Assembly: GCA_015075635.1 (NCBI GenBank)
Contig: JABTUA010000003.1
Coordinates: 2,170,001-2,234,000 of the forward strand
Direction: 5' to 3'
Length of the DNA stretch: 64,000 nucleotides
Source of the DNA: Polyangiaceae bacterium
GTDB taxonomy: Bacteria > Myxococcota_A > Polyangia > Polyangiales > Polyangiaceae
The position numbers and the translations under genes were made by a program. The notes under the pieces are model-generated. The model did no database searches and was not told the origin of the DNA. It saw nothing but the letters and a program-made list of their open reading frames with translations. Position 1 is the stretch's first letter; each line of letters begins with the position of its first letter. This document shows, piece after piece, positions 8,916 through 17,220 of this stretch.

Positions 8916-10769
8916 TCAGTGCACCGAGCCGACCAACCACGCGAAGGCGGGCACCAGCACCTCTTCTGGAGAGGCGCCGCCGGAGTGGGCGGCGCTGGTG
9001 CCGCCGCCGACCGGATCGAGGGTGAAGCCGTGATCGCCGAAGACCAGGGCCAGCGTCCGCGGCGGCAGCTTGAGCAGGTGGCCGGCCAGCGCCTCGGCGG
9101 CCTCGTCCGCCAGGTCGTCGAGGCGCTCGGCGAGCGGGCCGCCGGGTACGCTCATGGCGCTCTCGACCAGGTCGAGCTTGAGCACCTCGCGCTGCCCAGC
9201 GCGGATGCGCCGGAGCGTGGTGGCCGCCCGTCCGCGGGCGACGGGGATCTCGCTGTCGGTCTCTCCGGTGACCTCCTTCAGGCCCTGCGCTCCCCGCCCG
9301 ATCAGCTCGAGCTGCATCGCCGTCGTGCTCGGCAGCGCCGACCAGAGCAGGAGCCGCTCGGTCAGCGCGGCGTGCTGGCCGAGCAACGGACGCAGCCGTT
9401 CGTTGACGCGCAGGCCGAGGTCGAAGCGCATGCCGTCGACCAGGATCAGCTGCGCCGAGCGCGCGCCGTGCAGGCGCCCGATGCGCAGCGCCAGATCCGG
9501 CACGTCGAGCACCATGGTGGGGCGCTTGCCGCGCACGCGGAGGGCGTCGAAGGCCTCGCTGTAGCTGCGCTCGAAGCTCTTGGCCCAAGCCAGGGCGACG
9601 GGAGCCGCTTCTTCGCCCGCCACGCCCCGCGCCAGGGCGTCCGAGAGCGGCACGTAGGCGGAGACGAACGTGCGCTCGATCACCGCCAGCGGCTTCGGGC
9701 CGCGCGTGCTCTCGAGCTCCTGCACCCAGCGGCGCCACTCCAGGGCCGCGTTGGGGTCGAGGGGTGGATGGCTCTTCTTCGCGGCGGGTTCCGGCTCCGG
9801 CTCCGGCTCCGGCGCAGCCGTCGAGGGTTCGACCTCGATGGCTTCCGGAGTGGGCGGCGAGCAGAAGGGCTCGACGGGAGGGGGCGCCATGGACCCGACG
9901 TCCTCGCTCGGGGCCTCGGTGGCGAACGCCTCGATCGGATCGACGCTCTCTGCCGGCTCGGCGGGCGCGGCGTCCACAGCGAAGACTCCGGGCGCCTCTT
10001 CGGTCACGCTCGGGACGCCCTCCGACGGAGTGCTCTCGTCGGCGAAGATGGCCGCCATGGCCTGCATCAGCGCCTCGGCGTCGTTGACCGGCGCGCAGGT
10101 GACGGGCGCGGGGGACGGGGTCGGCTCGCGTTCCTCGCGCACCACGATACGCGCGGCGATCTCGGCCACGGAAGGCGGCACCTCCGAGAGCTCCATGGTC
10201 GCCGTGCTGTGCCGCACCTCTGGGGCTGCATTGGGGGAGCTCTGCTCCAAGGAGACGCATCGGTCCCCACCGAGCAGTGACGCGAGCGCGACGGGCTCGC
10301 CGTACACCCCTACGGACCGATCGGCGTCCGCGAGGTACAGGTGGACGGGGCGCTCGTGAGTCGCCGCGACCCACCAGCGGAGCACCGCGCTGTCTTCGGC
10401 GTCGATGGCACCGGCCAGGTTCGCGATGCCTTCCACGGTGTGCAGCGAGATGGCCAGGCCCTGGCTCCCGACCAAACGCGCGCGGTAGAGCTGGTCGCTC
10501 AGCGAGGCGTCGAGGTCGCTCGAGGCGCCGACTCCCGGGGGCGGTGCGCCGCGCCGCTCCAGCTGCTCCTCGACCGCGGACTCGATCAACAGTGCCAGGC
10601 GCCCACGCAAGGCCGGCCGCGGCGGCTCGATGGGAACGAGCAGCAGGCCCGAGCTGGTGGCCATCGCCTCGAGCTCGGCCCGCTCGCCGCCGCCCACGAA
10701 GCGCACCTCGCCGCGCGAGACGGACGGCTGGTCATTGGTCGGAGTCGCCCACGTCATGCGGGCAGGCAT
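8916..10769 (-). CDS. PglZ-like (alkaline phosphatase superfamily) domain protein
   Basis: A 617-residue protein. The first 240 residues are mixed and have no motif I can name. An acidic, Pro/Glu-rich low-complexity linker follows at about 240-330. The C-terminal third looks like a PglZ / alkaline phosphatase superfamily domain: LILVDGMRFD near residue 440 gives the metal-binding/nucleophile region, and VFGDHGFTLDP near residue 574 gives the second Asp/His metal motif. PglZ domains are best known from BREX phage defence and two-component-linked PorX proteins. Here no BREX genes (pglX, brxC, brxL) are nearby, so a defence role is not supported. A soluble phosphohydrolase is the most that can be said. 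It ends 37 bases before the hydrolase gene. Confidence 0.75.
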   Translation of the reverse strand: MPARMTWATPTNDQPSVSRGEVRFVGGGERAELEAMATSSGLLLVPIEPPRPALRGRLALLIESAVEEQLERRGAPPPGVGASSDLDASLSDQLYRARLVGSQGLAISLHTVEGIANLAGAIDAEDSAVLRWWVAATHERPVHLYLADADRSVGVYGEPVALASLLGGDRCVSLEQSSPNAAPEVRHSTATMELSEVPPSVAEIAARIVVREEREPTPSPAPVTCAPVNDAEALMQAMAAIFADESTPSEGVPSVTEEAPGVFAVDAAPAEPAESVDPIEAFATEAPSEDVGSMAPPPVEPFCSPPTPEAIEVEPSTAAPEPEPEPEPAAKKSHPPLDPNAALEWRRWVQELESTRGPKPLAVIERTFVSAYVPLSDALARGVAGEEAAPVALAWAKSFERSYSEAFDALRVRGKRPTMVLDVPDLALRIGRLHGARSAQLILVDGMRFDLGLRVNERLRPLLGQHAALTERLLLWSALPSTTAMQLELIGRGAQGLKEVTGETDSEIPVARGRAATTLRRIRAGQREVLKLDLVESAMSVPGGPLAERLDDLADEAAEALAGHLLKLPPRTLALVFGDHGFTLDPVGGGTSAAHSGGASPEEVLVPAFAWLVGSVH

Positions 10770-10887
10770 GACCCATGTGCGCTCGATCGGCCCAGTTTCC
10801 GGCGGGTCCGCGCGCGGCTAGCCGTTTGTCAAGCGGCATCATCGGAGAATCTGCAGAATTTCCCGAGGAAAATGCCCCGATCCGCGG

Positions 10888-10916
10888 TTGACGAAGGGGG
10901 ATCCGATAAATACTCT
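10888..10916 (+). promoter_or_regulatory. candidate sigma70-type promoter of the structured ncRNA
   Basis: A TTGACG -35 box (10888-10893), a 17-base spacer and a weak TACTCT -10 box (10911-10916) lie directly before the structured segment. Transcription would begin at about 10921-10923, exactly where the outer closing stem starts. Confidence 0.5.
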
Positions 10917-10920
10917 GAGA

Positions 10921-11160
10921 GCGGTTCCCTCTGCGGAGCACGAGAGGAGCGCAGTAACGAACTCCTGACAAGCATACGAACCCGGGACGCGATTTCGCGG
11001 GTGGAGTGCAGGCCCGGACCTTCTCACCGGGAAGCCGGAAGCCCCGACGAGCGTCCCACCTAGCGGTGCTAGGGGTTCGGGCTACGCAACCAAACTCACG
11101 GCTCACGCGGTAAGGAACCCATGAACGGGCTGGCTGAAAAGCTAGCCCGTTCGCCATTTC
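10921..11160 (+). ncRNA. candidate structured non-coding RNA, class unknown
   Basis: No coding frame is convincing here, yet the segment is dense with complementary arms. GGTTCC at 10923-10928 pairs with GGAACC at 11114-11119 as an outer closing stem. CTGCG (10931-10935) pairs with CGCAG (10950-10954). CCTAGC-GGT-GCTAGG forms a tight hairpin at 11059-11073. A CGCGA/TCGCG hairpin lies near 10988-10999. A promoter-like sequence precedes it and a 12-bp hairpin ends it. The size (about 200-240 nt) and closed outline resemble a 6S-RNA-like housekeeping RNA, but the conserved bubble is not clear, so no class is assigned. The next gene starts 46 bases further on, so a long 5' leader or riboswitch is also possible. 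Confidence 0.5.
11124..11160 (+). terminator. strong hairpin, likely terminator of the ncRNA
   Basis: AACGGGCTGGCT (11124-11135) and AGCTAGCCCGTT (11140-11151) form a 12-bp stem with one G-U pair, closed by a GAAA tetraloop. A short CGCCATTTCT tail follows. The stem is very stable, but the U-tract is weak for a classical intrinsic terminator. Confidence 0.6.
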
Positions 11161-11205
11161 TAGAGCCCTTCCGTCCGGCCGGGGCCTCGACTACCGTCGG
11201 CCCCG

Positions 11206-11976
11206 ATGATTTCCAAGGTCGGGCGGGCTGCCCTGGTCCTGGGGCTCGGTCTGGCGGTGCTCGGCTCTGCCGGGGTCGCCGAGGCCGCGAAGGTCAAAGG
11301 CAAGGTGACGGGCTTCCGCGGCCTGGTCAATCCGGTCTGGGACGAGGCGCGCGATCCCAAGAAGCGCGGTTACTCGTTCCGCGAGATCGTGCCGACGGTC
11401 AAGCCGGAGTTCCGCCACCTGTTCCCGCACATCCCGAAGGAGCTGTGCATCGTCGCGCTCGCGGAGAGCAAGCAGGCTCCGCAGAAGACGGCGATCTTGA
11501 TCCGCGTCGGTGGTGGACGGACGACGCCAGTGACCATCGTGGTTCCGCCGGGGCAGCAGCTGCAGTTCCACAACACGGACCCGTTCAAGCACCGGCTGTA
11601 CGGCGTCGGGGTCTCGACGTTCCAGCCCGGCGACACGATCAAAGGTGCTCGCCGTGATTGGACTGCCTCCACCGCCGGGTCCTTCGAGATCCGCGACGAA
11701 GCAGCGCCCAGCCTGCGCATGTGGGTGATCGCCGAGCCCAACGTCGCCGCCATCGCCTACCCGAACCTCAAGGGCGAGTTCGCGCTGACCCTCCCCACCG
11801 AAGGCAAGTACACCGTGCAGGCGTACTTCGCGGGCAAGAAGGTCGGACCTGCCGTCGCGGTGGAGGTCAAGGGCGGGGACATCGACATGAAGGAGCCGCT
11901 GAAGGTCGCCGAGGAGAAGAAGGCGGAGAAGAAAGCGGACGACAAGGACAAAGAAGCCAAGGACAAAGGCAAGTAA
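11206..11976 (+). CDS. exported cupredoxin-like protein with Lys-rich tail
   Basis: A 256-residue protein with a Sec signal peptide (GRAALVLGLGLAVLGSAGVAEA, cleaved near residue 27). Its core has a beta-rich fold like cupredoxin/plastocyanin-related domains of methylamine-utilisation type (TPVTIVVPPGQQLQFHNTDPFKHRLYG), with histidines that could bind copper. The usual Cys-His-Met cluster is not evident, so metal binding is uncertain. A second beta domain follows (FALTLPTEGKYTVQAYFAGK). The last 25 residues are almost all Lys, Glu and Asp. Its TAA stop overlaps the ATG of the next gene by one base (TAATG), linking it to the MXAN_5187-like protein and the porin as an operon. Confidence 0.8.
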   Translation: MISKVGRAALVLGLGLAVLGSAGVAEAAKVKGKVTGFRGLVNPVWDEARDPKKRGYSFREIVPTVKPEFRHLFPHIPKELCIVALAESKQAPQKTAILIRVGGGRTTPVTIVVPPGQQLQFHNTDPFKHRLYGVGVSTFQPGDTIKGARRDWTASTAGSFEIRDEAAPSLRMWVIAEPNVAAIAYPNLKGEFALTLPTEGKYTVQAYFAGKKVGPAVAVEVKGGDIDMKEPLKVAEEKKAEKKADDKDKEAKDKGK

Positions 11977-13637
11977 TGCTGCTGTCTCGCTTTTGGTACG
12001 TGGTTCTGGGGCTTTTGCTCGGCGTCGCAGCGTTCGTGCTGTTCCTGGCCGCGGGCATGTACAACCGCGTCGGTGCCCGGGCGATGGGCGAGGCGCTGTC
12101 GTCGGACGCTCAGGTCGTGTCCTGGTACCTCGGCAACGACGCTCGCCAGCGCTCCGCGCAGCTCATCGCGTTCGCGCTGGAGCCGGATGTCGGGAAATTC
12201 CTGCAAAAATCCAGCGATTCCGACGCCAAGGTTCCGGACGAAGCTCGGGACAAGGTTGGGGCTGCCCTGCGCGCAGTGAACGCCAAGATCCCGCCGGAGT
12301 TCGCCTTCGATGCCGTGTTCGCCGTGGACACTCACGGGCGCGTGGTCGCGCACGTGGGCTACGAGCAGGCGGCGGGCATGGAGGACTTCGAGCTCGGCGG
12401 CTATCCGGTGGTCGCCGACGCGCTCCACGGCTTCATCCGTGACGACACCCTGGTGCTCGACCGCATCTACCGCGTGGTGACCCGCCCGGTGGAGGTCGAG
12501 GCCGGCTCGATGCCGGCCGGAGCCATCGTCGGAGCGCGCATCATCGACGACAAGTTCGCGCGCGAGCTGTCGAGCCGCACCGGCGCCGCCGTCGCGTTCT
12601 ACACCAAGGGTCAGCGCGTCGCTGCCGGGGCGCCCGAGGACTTCGACAAGGCGCAACTCGACCAGATCGTGAGCGACCTGGCGAACATCGAGGGAGACGC
12701 GGACTACGCGGAGAAGGGGCGCAGCGGCATCCGCACCATCGGCGGGTTGGGTCTCGGCGTGCAGTACACCCGCCTGCCCGGCGAGGCGTGGGAGCTCGGC
12801 GCGGGGTACGCGGTGGGTCGGCTCCCAGCGCGCGTGGACGGACCCTTGGGCTTCTTCAAGCAGGCGGACGACAAGGACAAGAAGGGCGTCCCGGTGCCGC
12901 TCGTCGCGGGCATCGTGCTCGGGGCCATGGCGTTGGGCCTGATCTTCTCGATCTTCGAGCACAGCCGGCCGCTCGGCATCTTCCGCCGCGAGGCGGCGAA
13001 GATGGCCAAGGGCGAGGTGGATCAGCTGGCTCCGAGCAAGTTCCGCGGAATCTACCGCAAGATCGCCTCCGACCTGAACGACGGCGTCGACAAGGTGGCG
13101 GCCAAGGGCGGCGTGCCGCGGCGCGCTGCGGATCTGCAGCAGGTGCTCGGCGACCTGCCCGCGGAGCCCCAGATGAGCGCGTTCTCCTTCCCCGGTGACC
13201 CCGCGGCGGCGCCGCCGAGTGGGCCGGGCTCCGGACCGATCAGCCTCGAGCCCGAGCCGGTGCTCGCCTCACAGCCGTCGTCGCCGCGGCTGCCCAAGCC
13301 ACCGCCTCGGCCGGGGGGGGCGCCGCCGCCGCCCCGGGCTGCAACGCCAGCTGCCGTACCGGCAGCGATGGAGACCACGCTGCCGTCGAACGTGGAGATC
13401 GCCGCGTCGGCAGGCGCCGGCGAGGCGGCGGAGTGGCGCGCGGTCTACCAGGACTTCGTGGCCCTGAAGCAGCAGTGTGGCGAGAACATCGAAGGCTTCA
13501 CCTACGAGAAGTTCGAGCAGACGCTGAAGAAGAACCGCGATGCCCTGGTGCAACGCCACGGCGCAGCGAAGGTGAAGTTCAGCGTCTATGTGAAGGACGG
13601 CAAAGCCGCGCTCAAGGCGAGCCCGATCAAGGCATGA
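11976..13637 (+). CDS. membrane sensor-like protein with MXAN_5187-type C-terminal domain
   Basis: A 553-residue protein. A transmembrane helix at about residues 8-30 leads into an extracytoplasmic region of about 270 residues that resembles a cache-type sensor (DAVFAVDTHGRVVAHVGYE). A second helix lies at about 305-328 (VPLVAGIVLGAMALGLIFSI), followed by a HAMP-like segment, a long Pro/Ala-rich linker and a compact C-terminal domain (YQDFVALKQQCGENIEGFTY). That last domain matches my memory of the MXAN_5187 family found in myxobacteria. There is no kinase or methyl-accepting domain, so how a signal would leave the protein is unknown. It overlaps its upstream neighbour by one base and the downstream porin gene by four (ATGA). 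Confidence 0.78.
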   Translation: MLLSRFWYVVLGLLLGVAAFVLFLAAGMYNRVGARAMGEALSSDAQVVSWYLGNDARQRSAQLIAFALEPDVGKFLQKSSDSDAKVPDEARDKVGAALRAVNAKIPPEFAFDAVFAVDTHGRVVAHVGYEQAAGMEDFELGGYPVVADALHGFIRDDTLVLDRIYRVVTRPVEVEAGSMPAGAIVGARIIDDKFARELSSRTGAAVAFYTKGQRVAAGAPEDFDKAQLDQIVSDLANIEGDADYAEKGRSGIRTIGGLGLGVQYTRLPGEAWELGAGYAVGRLPARVDGPLGFFKQADDKDKKGVPVPLVAGIVLGAMALGLIFSIFEHSRPLGIFRREAAKMAKGEVDQLAPSKFRGIYRKIASDLNDGVDKVAAKGGVPRRAADLQQVLGDLPAEPQMSAFSFPGDPAAAPPSGPGSGPISLEPEPVLASQPSSPRLPKPPPRPGGAPPPPRAATPAAVPAAMETTLPSNVEIAASAGAGEAAEWRAVYQDFVALKQQCGENIEGFTYEKFEQTLKKNRDALVQRHGAAKVKFSVYVKDGKAALKASPIKA

Positions 13638-15157
13638 GGAAGCTCCGGCGAGGGTTGGCCGCTCTGGTTGCGCTCGTTGCGCTGTCGGCGGGCCGTCCGG
13701 CTCGCGCCACCGACGTCCAGGAGTTTCCGGAGATCGGCACCGAGCCCCTCGGCCGCGGCGGCGCCTGGGTGGCGCGGGCTTCGAACCCCCTCGCGACCTT
13801 CCTGAACCCCGCCGGGCTCGCGGGGCAGGAGAGCGGCGCGCTCGCCAACGTGCACCTGATCTTCAACAAGGTGTGCTTCGAGCGACAAGGTGACGGCGCG
13901 AAGATCCGCACCGGCGGCGGCCTCGACTACCCCGAGGTGTGCAACGAGAACACCGGCGCGCCGACGCCGCTGCCGGCTCTGGGAGGCGTGTTCCGCGCCA
14001 CGGAGAGGCTCGGCATCGGTCTGTCGGTGGCGACGCCCAACGTCTACGGCACGCTGCGCTTCCCCGAGACGGTCGCGATCAAGAACAACGTGGGCGTCAC
14101 GCAGGAGCTACCGTCACCGCAGCGGTACATGCTCCTGGAACAGGACGGCATCGCGCTCAACATCACGCTGGGCGCGGGCTACGAGGTCCTTCGGGGCCTG
14201 CGCATCGGCGCCGGCTTCGTCTGGGGCCTCGCGAAGTACAACCTGTCCAACGCCAACATGAGCATCAACCCGGATCCCGAGGCCGACGGGAGCTGGCTCG
14301 ATCCGGACACAGCCGACGTGCGGGCGAAGCTCGTCGTGGCCGACTGGTTCATGCCCGGGGCCACGTTCGGCGTCCTCTACTCGCCGCTCAGCACGCTCGA
14401 CGTCGGCCTGAACGTCATCGTGCAGGATGCCTTCGACGCCCACGGTGATCTGGAGACGAAGGCCAACTACTGGACGAACAACGGCGTCTCGGACAACCCG
14501 GTGGTGAGCAACTCCGCCGACGTCGAGGAGGGGCTCGGGCATTTTCGGCTGGCGAACCCGCTCGAAGCACGCATCGGCGCGCGCTTCCACCTGCCGCGGC
14601 GCGACGGCGCGGTCCCCGGGGCCGTGCGGGATCCGCTCGTCGACGACGTGTTCGACGTCGAGCTCGACGTCTCTTACACACGGAACAGCGCGTACGACCG
14701 CGCCATGCTGCGCTTCCCGGCGTCCCCCGCAGTCCCGGTGCAGGGAACGCCCGGCGCCGTGCCGCAGAACAACGACATCGACTTCAAGGTGAAGGGCGAC
14801 ACCATCGGCCTCCGGCTGGGCGGCGACTTCGTGGTGCTCCCGGGGCAGCTCGCTGCGCGAGCCGGCGCCTTCTTCGAGCCCGACGCCCAGAACGAGCAGT
14901 ACGCCAACGTCTCGTTCCTGGCCAGCCAGCGCATCGGCTTGGCCCTCGGCGGGACCTACCGCGTCGCGATGATCGACATCGAGGCGGCGTACATGCACAT
15001 CTTCGTCACCGAGATCGACAACGGAGACCGGGGCAAGCTCTTGGTCGTGAGCGGTGACGCCAAGGGCGGGGCGTTTCGTTCGCCCTACGGCATCAACAGC
15101 GGGCGCTTCCGGCAGAGCGCGAACGTGTTCTCGGTCGGGGCGACGGCCAGGTTCTAG
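13634..15157 (+). CDS. FadL/OMPP1-type outer-membrane transport protein
   Basis: A 507-residue outer-membrane beta-barrel with a signal peptide (RGLAALVALVALSAGRPARA). After cleavage it has the family start, with LGRGGAWVARASNPLATFLNPAGLAG, typical of the FadL plug region (NPAG). Alternating hydrophobic strands run to the C-terminus, which ends in Phe (FSVGATARF), as barrel proteins do. FadL-type porins take up long-chain fatty acids or aromatic hydrocarbons. The ATG overlaps the previous stop by four bases, so the cupredoxin-like protein, the sensor-like protein and this porin are probably translated together. That grouping suggests a shared envelope function, but the substrate is not known. 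Confidence 0.88.
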   Translation: MRKLRRGLAALVALVALSAGRPARATDVQEFPEIGTEPLGRGGAWVARASNPLATFLNPAGLAGQESGALANVHLIFNKVCFERQGDGAKIRTGGGLDYPEVCNENTGAPTPLPALGGVFRATERLGIGLSVATPNVYGTLRFPETVAIKNNVGVTQELPSPQRYMLLEQDGIALNITLGAGYEVLRGLRIGAGFVWGLAKYNLSNANMSINPDPEADGSWLDPDTADVRAKLVVADWFMPGATFGVLYSPLSTLDVGLNVIVQDAFDAHGDLETKANYWTNNGVSDNPVVSNSADVEEGLGHFRLANPLEARIGARFHLPRRDGAVPGAVRDPLVDDVFDVELDVSYTRNSAYDRAMLRFPASPAVPVQGTPGAVPQNNDIDFKVKGDTIGLRLGGDFVVLPGQLAARAGAFFEPDAQNEQYANVSFLASQRIGLALGGTYRVAMIDIEAAYMHIFVTEIDNGDRGKLLVVSGDAKGGAFRSPYGINSGRFRQSANVFSVGATARF

Positions 15158-15230
15158 TCTCGGAGATTTGCGCAACGACGCCACGGCGCCACGACGCCAC
15201 GTAGAGAAGAGAATTGATTTTGCCCGGGCT
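15158..15230. repeat. intergenic repeat rich in ACGCCA(C) units
   Basis: Directly after the porin TAG stop come CGGAGATTTG, several ACGCCAC-type units and a GAGAATTGATTTT block. The same ingredients in similar order occur at 60016-60090 (ACGCCAAG units, CGGAGATTTC, TGAATTGAATTC), so the two look like distant members of one repeat type. Confidence 0.45.
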
Positions 15231-15247
15231 GACGGCGCGAGCGTGAG

Positions 15248-16207
15248 ATGACGGCCGACTTCCTTTGGACCTGCCGCGCGGGGTTCGAGAGCGACCTGGC
15301 CGAGGAGGTTTCGGGGAAGGTGCTCGCGCCGGCGCTGGCGCGGGGGAGGGCGCCAAGGGACCGATTGCCGACCTTCGGGCGGCAAGGGCTGCCGATCCAG
15401 GCGGAGGTCGCGCCGACGGCCGAGGACTGCCTTCCGATCGTGAAGCAGCGGCTGGGAGAAGGGGCCTTCGGGTTTCACGTCTGGGTGCCCGACAGCGACG
15501 CTGGGAACGCGCTCACCGGGCTCGCCGACCAGCTCGGGCGTGAGCTGCGTGCCGGGCTCGGTGACGCCGGCGCGCGCGAGCGCCGCGCGGACCAGCTGGC
15601 CGCATCGGATCCGCTCGTGCAGATCGCGGTCACGAGTCGGGAACGGGCGTTCATCGGCGCGCTGCCCGTGAGCGAAGTGGCCTCGACCTGGCCCGGCGGG
15701 CGCGCCCGCATGAAGCTGCCGGCGGGTGCGCCGTCCCGGGCCACCGCGAAGCTCTTGGAGGCGCTCTCGTGGATCGGCATCGCTCCGGGGCCGGGAGAGG
15801 TGTGCGTCGATCTCGGCGCGGCGCCCGGCGGCTGGACCTTCGTGCTGCTCGCGAAGAGGGCGCGGGTCATCGCCGTCGATCGCGCCGCCATGGCGCCAGC
15901 CATCGCCCGAGACCGGCGCCTGCGTCACGTGCGCGACAACGCCTTCGAGTTCCGGCCGGACGAGCCGGTGGATTGGCTGTTCTGCGACATGGTGCACAAG
16001 CCCACGGAGGTCGCGCGGCTGATCGCGCGCTGGGGACGCGAAGGGCTCGCGCGCCTGGTCGTCTCGAACCTGAAGCTGCCGATGAAGAAGCGCGTGCCGG
16101 TCGTCGCGGAAGCCCGTCGCATCGTCCAGGCCGGCGGCTGGAAAGACCTGCGGACGCGGCAGCTCTACCACGATCGCGACGAGATCACGCTGTTTGCCCA
16201 CGCCTGA
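15248..16207 (+). CDS. rlmM: RlmM-like 23S rRNA ribose 2'-O-methyltransferase
   Basis: A 319-residue SAM-dependent methyltransferase. The C-terminal Rossmann domain has the SAM motif DLGAAPGGWTFVL, an acidic residue in AVDRAAM, the catalytic-type CDMVHKP and the motif NLKLPMKKR. These fit the K-D-K-E 2'-O-methyltransferases of the RlmM/RrmJ type. The N-terminal half fits an RlmM-like THUMP-related region. RlmM methylates C2498 of 23S rRNA in Escherichia coli, where it is about 366 residues, so this version is shorter. It stands alone between the porin and trxB, 90 bases from the porin. Confidence 0.78.
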   Translation: MTADFLWTCRAGFESDLAEEVSGKVLAPALARGRAPRDRLPTFGRQGLPIQAEVAPTAEDCLPIVKQRLGEGAFGFHVWVPDSDAGNALTGLADQLGRELRAGLGDAGARERRADQLAASDPLVQIAVTSRERAFIGALPVSEVASTWPGGRARMKLPAGAPSRATAKLLEALSWIGIAPGPGEVCVDLGAAPGGWTFVLLAKRARVIAVDRAAMAPAIARDRRLRHVRDNAFEFRPDEPVDWLFCDMVHKPTEVARLIARWGREGLARLVVSNLKLPMKKRVPVVAEARRIVQAGGWKDLRTRQLYHDRDEITLFAHA

Positions 16208-16254
16208 CTCAGCCCTTGGGCCCGGCGCGGTGCTTTGCTAGGACTCTGAGCCCC

Positions 16255-17220
16255 ATGCCCGAACCGCGTCTCCACAACGTCATGATCATCGGCTCCGGCC
16301 CCGCCGGCCTCACCGCGTCCATCTACGCCGCGCGCGCGAACCTGAAGCCGTATTGCGTCGAAGGCTTCAACGCCGGCGGCTTGATCCCCGGCGGGCAGCT
16401 CATGTTCACCACGGACGTCGAGAACTACCCGGGCTTCCCCCACGGCGTGACCGGGCAAGAGATGATGGCGAAGTTCCGCGAGCAGGCGGAGCGCCAGGGC
16501 ACCGAGATCGAGACAGCCGACGTACAGAAGGTCGACTTCTCCGAGCGGCCCTTCAAGGTCTGGGTCGGGGAGGACGAGAACGTGCTTCACCTGGCCAAGA
16601 CGGTGATCATCGCTACCGGTGCTCGCGCCAACTACGTTGGCCTCCCTAACGAAGAGAAGCTCAAGAACAAGGGCGTGAGCGCGTGCGCGGTGTGCGACGG
16701 CGCGCTCTTCCGCAACCAGGACGTGGCCGTGGTGGGCGGGGGCGACACCGCGATGGAGGAGGCGAGCTACCTTGCCGGCCTGTGCTCGCGTGTGACGCTG
16801 ATCCACCGGCGCGACGAGTTCCGTGCCTCCAAGGCCATGCAGCAGCGCGTGACCGCGAATCCGAAGATCGAGATCCTCTACAGCCACGTCGTGGAAGACG
16901 TGCTCGACGTCTCGCAGGACAAGGTCACAGGAATTCGGGTCAAGAACCTGAAAGACGGCGCGAGCCGCACCGTGGACGTCGGCGCTCTGTTCGTCGCCAT
17001 CGGCCACACCCCGCTCACGGACCTGTTCAAGGGACAGCTGGAGCTGCACCCGAACGGCTACCTGAAGGTCGAGCCGGGCAGCACGCGGACCAGCACGCCG
17101 GGCGTCTTCGCAGCCGGTGACGTGGCGGACTGGGTGTATCGGCAGGCCGTGACGGCGGCCGGGACGGGCTGCATGGCGGCGCTGGACGCCGAGCGGTTCC
17201 TGCAAGCGAACGACCATTGA
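16255..17220 (+). CDS. trxB: thioredoxin reductase
   Basis: This 321-residue FAD/NADPH flavoenzyme reduces thioredoxin. It has the FAD-binding motif IIGSGPAGLTASIYAA near the N-terminus, the redox-active pair Cys144-Cys147 in CAVCDG, the NADPH motif GGGDTAMEEASYL and the C-terminal FAD motif GVFAAGDVAD. The length matches low-molecular-weight TrxB. The ATG at 16255 is the first start fitting the family N-terminus. The TTG start of the uracil-DNA glycosylase gene overlaps its stop, so redox and DNA repair genes are coupled here. Confidence 0.95.
   Translation: MPEPRLHNVMIIGSGPAGLTASIYAARANLKPYCVEGFNAGGLIPGGQLMFTTDVENYPGFPHGVTGQEMMAKFREQAERQGTEIETADVQKVDFSERPFKVWVGEDENVLHLAKTVIIATGARANYVGLPNEEKLKNKGVSACAVCDGALFRNQDVAVVGGGDTAMEEASYLAGLCSRVTLIHRRDEFRASKAMQQRVTANPKIEILYSHVVEDVLDVSQDKVTGIRVKNLKDGASRTVDVGALFVAIGHTPLTDLFKGQLELHPNGYLKVEPGSTRTSTPGVFAAGDVADWVYRQAVTAAGTGCMAALDAERFLQANDH

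Noticed and set aside
8916..10769. BREX phage-defence system
   Set aside because: Only a PglZ-like domain is present; no pglX methylase, brxC ATPase or brxL gene is found in the window.
10770..11205. Retron msr-msd, tmRNA, RNase P RNA or SRP RNA at the structured spacer
   Set aside because: No reverse transcriptase gene is near, and I find none of the hallmark sequences of those RNAs.
14114..16201. 695-codon open frame opposite the porin and methyltransferase genes
   Set aside because: It spans two clear genes on the other strand and has the Arg/Ala/Leu/Asp-rich make-up of antisense frames in high-GC DNA.
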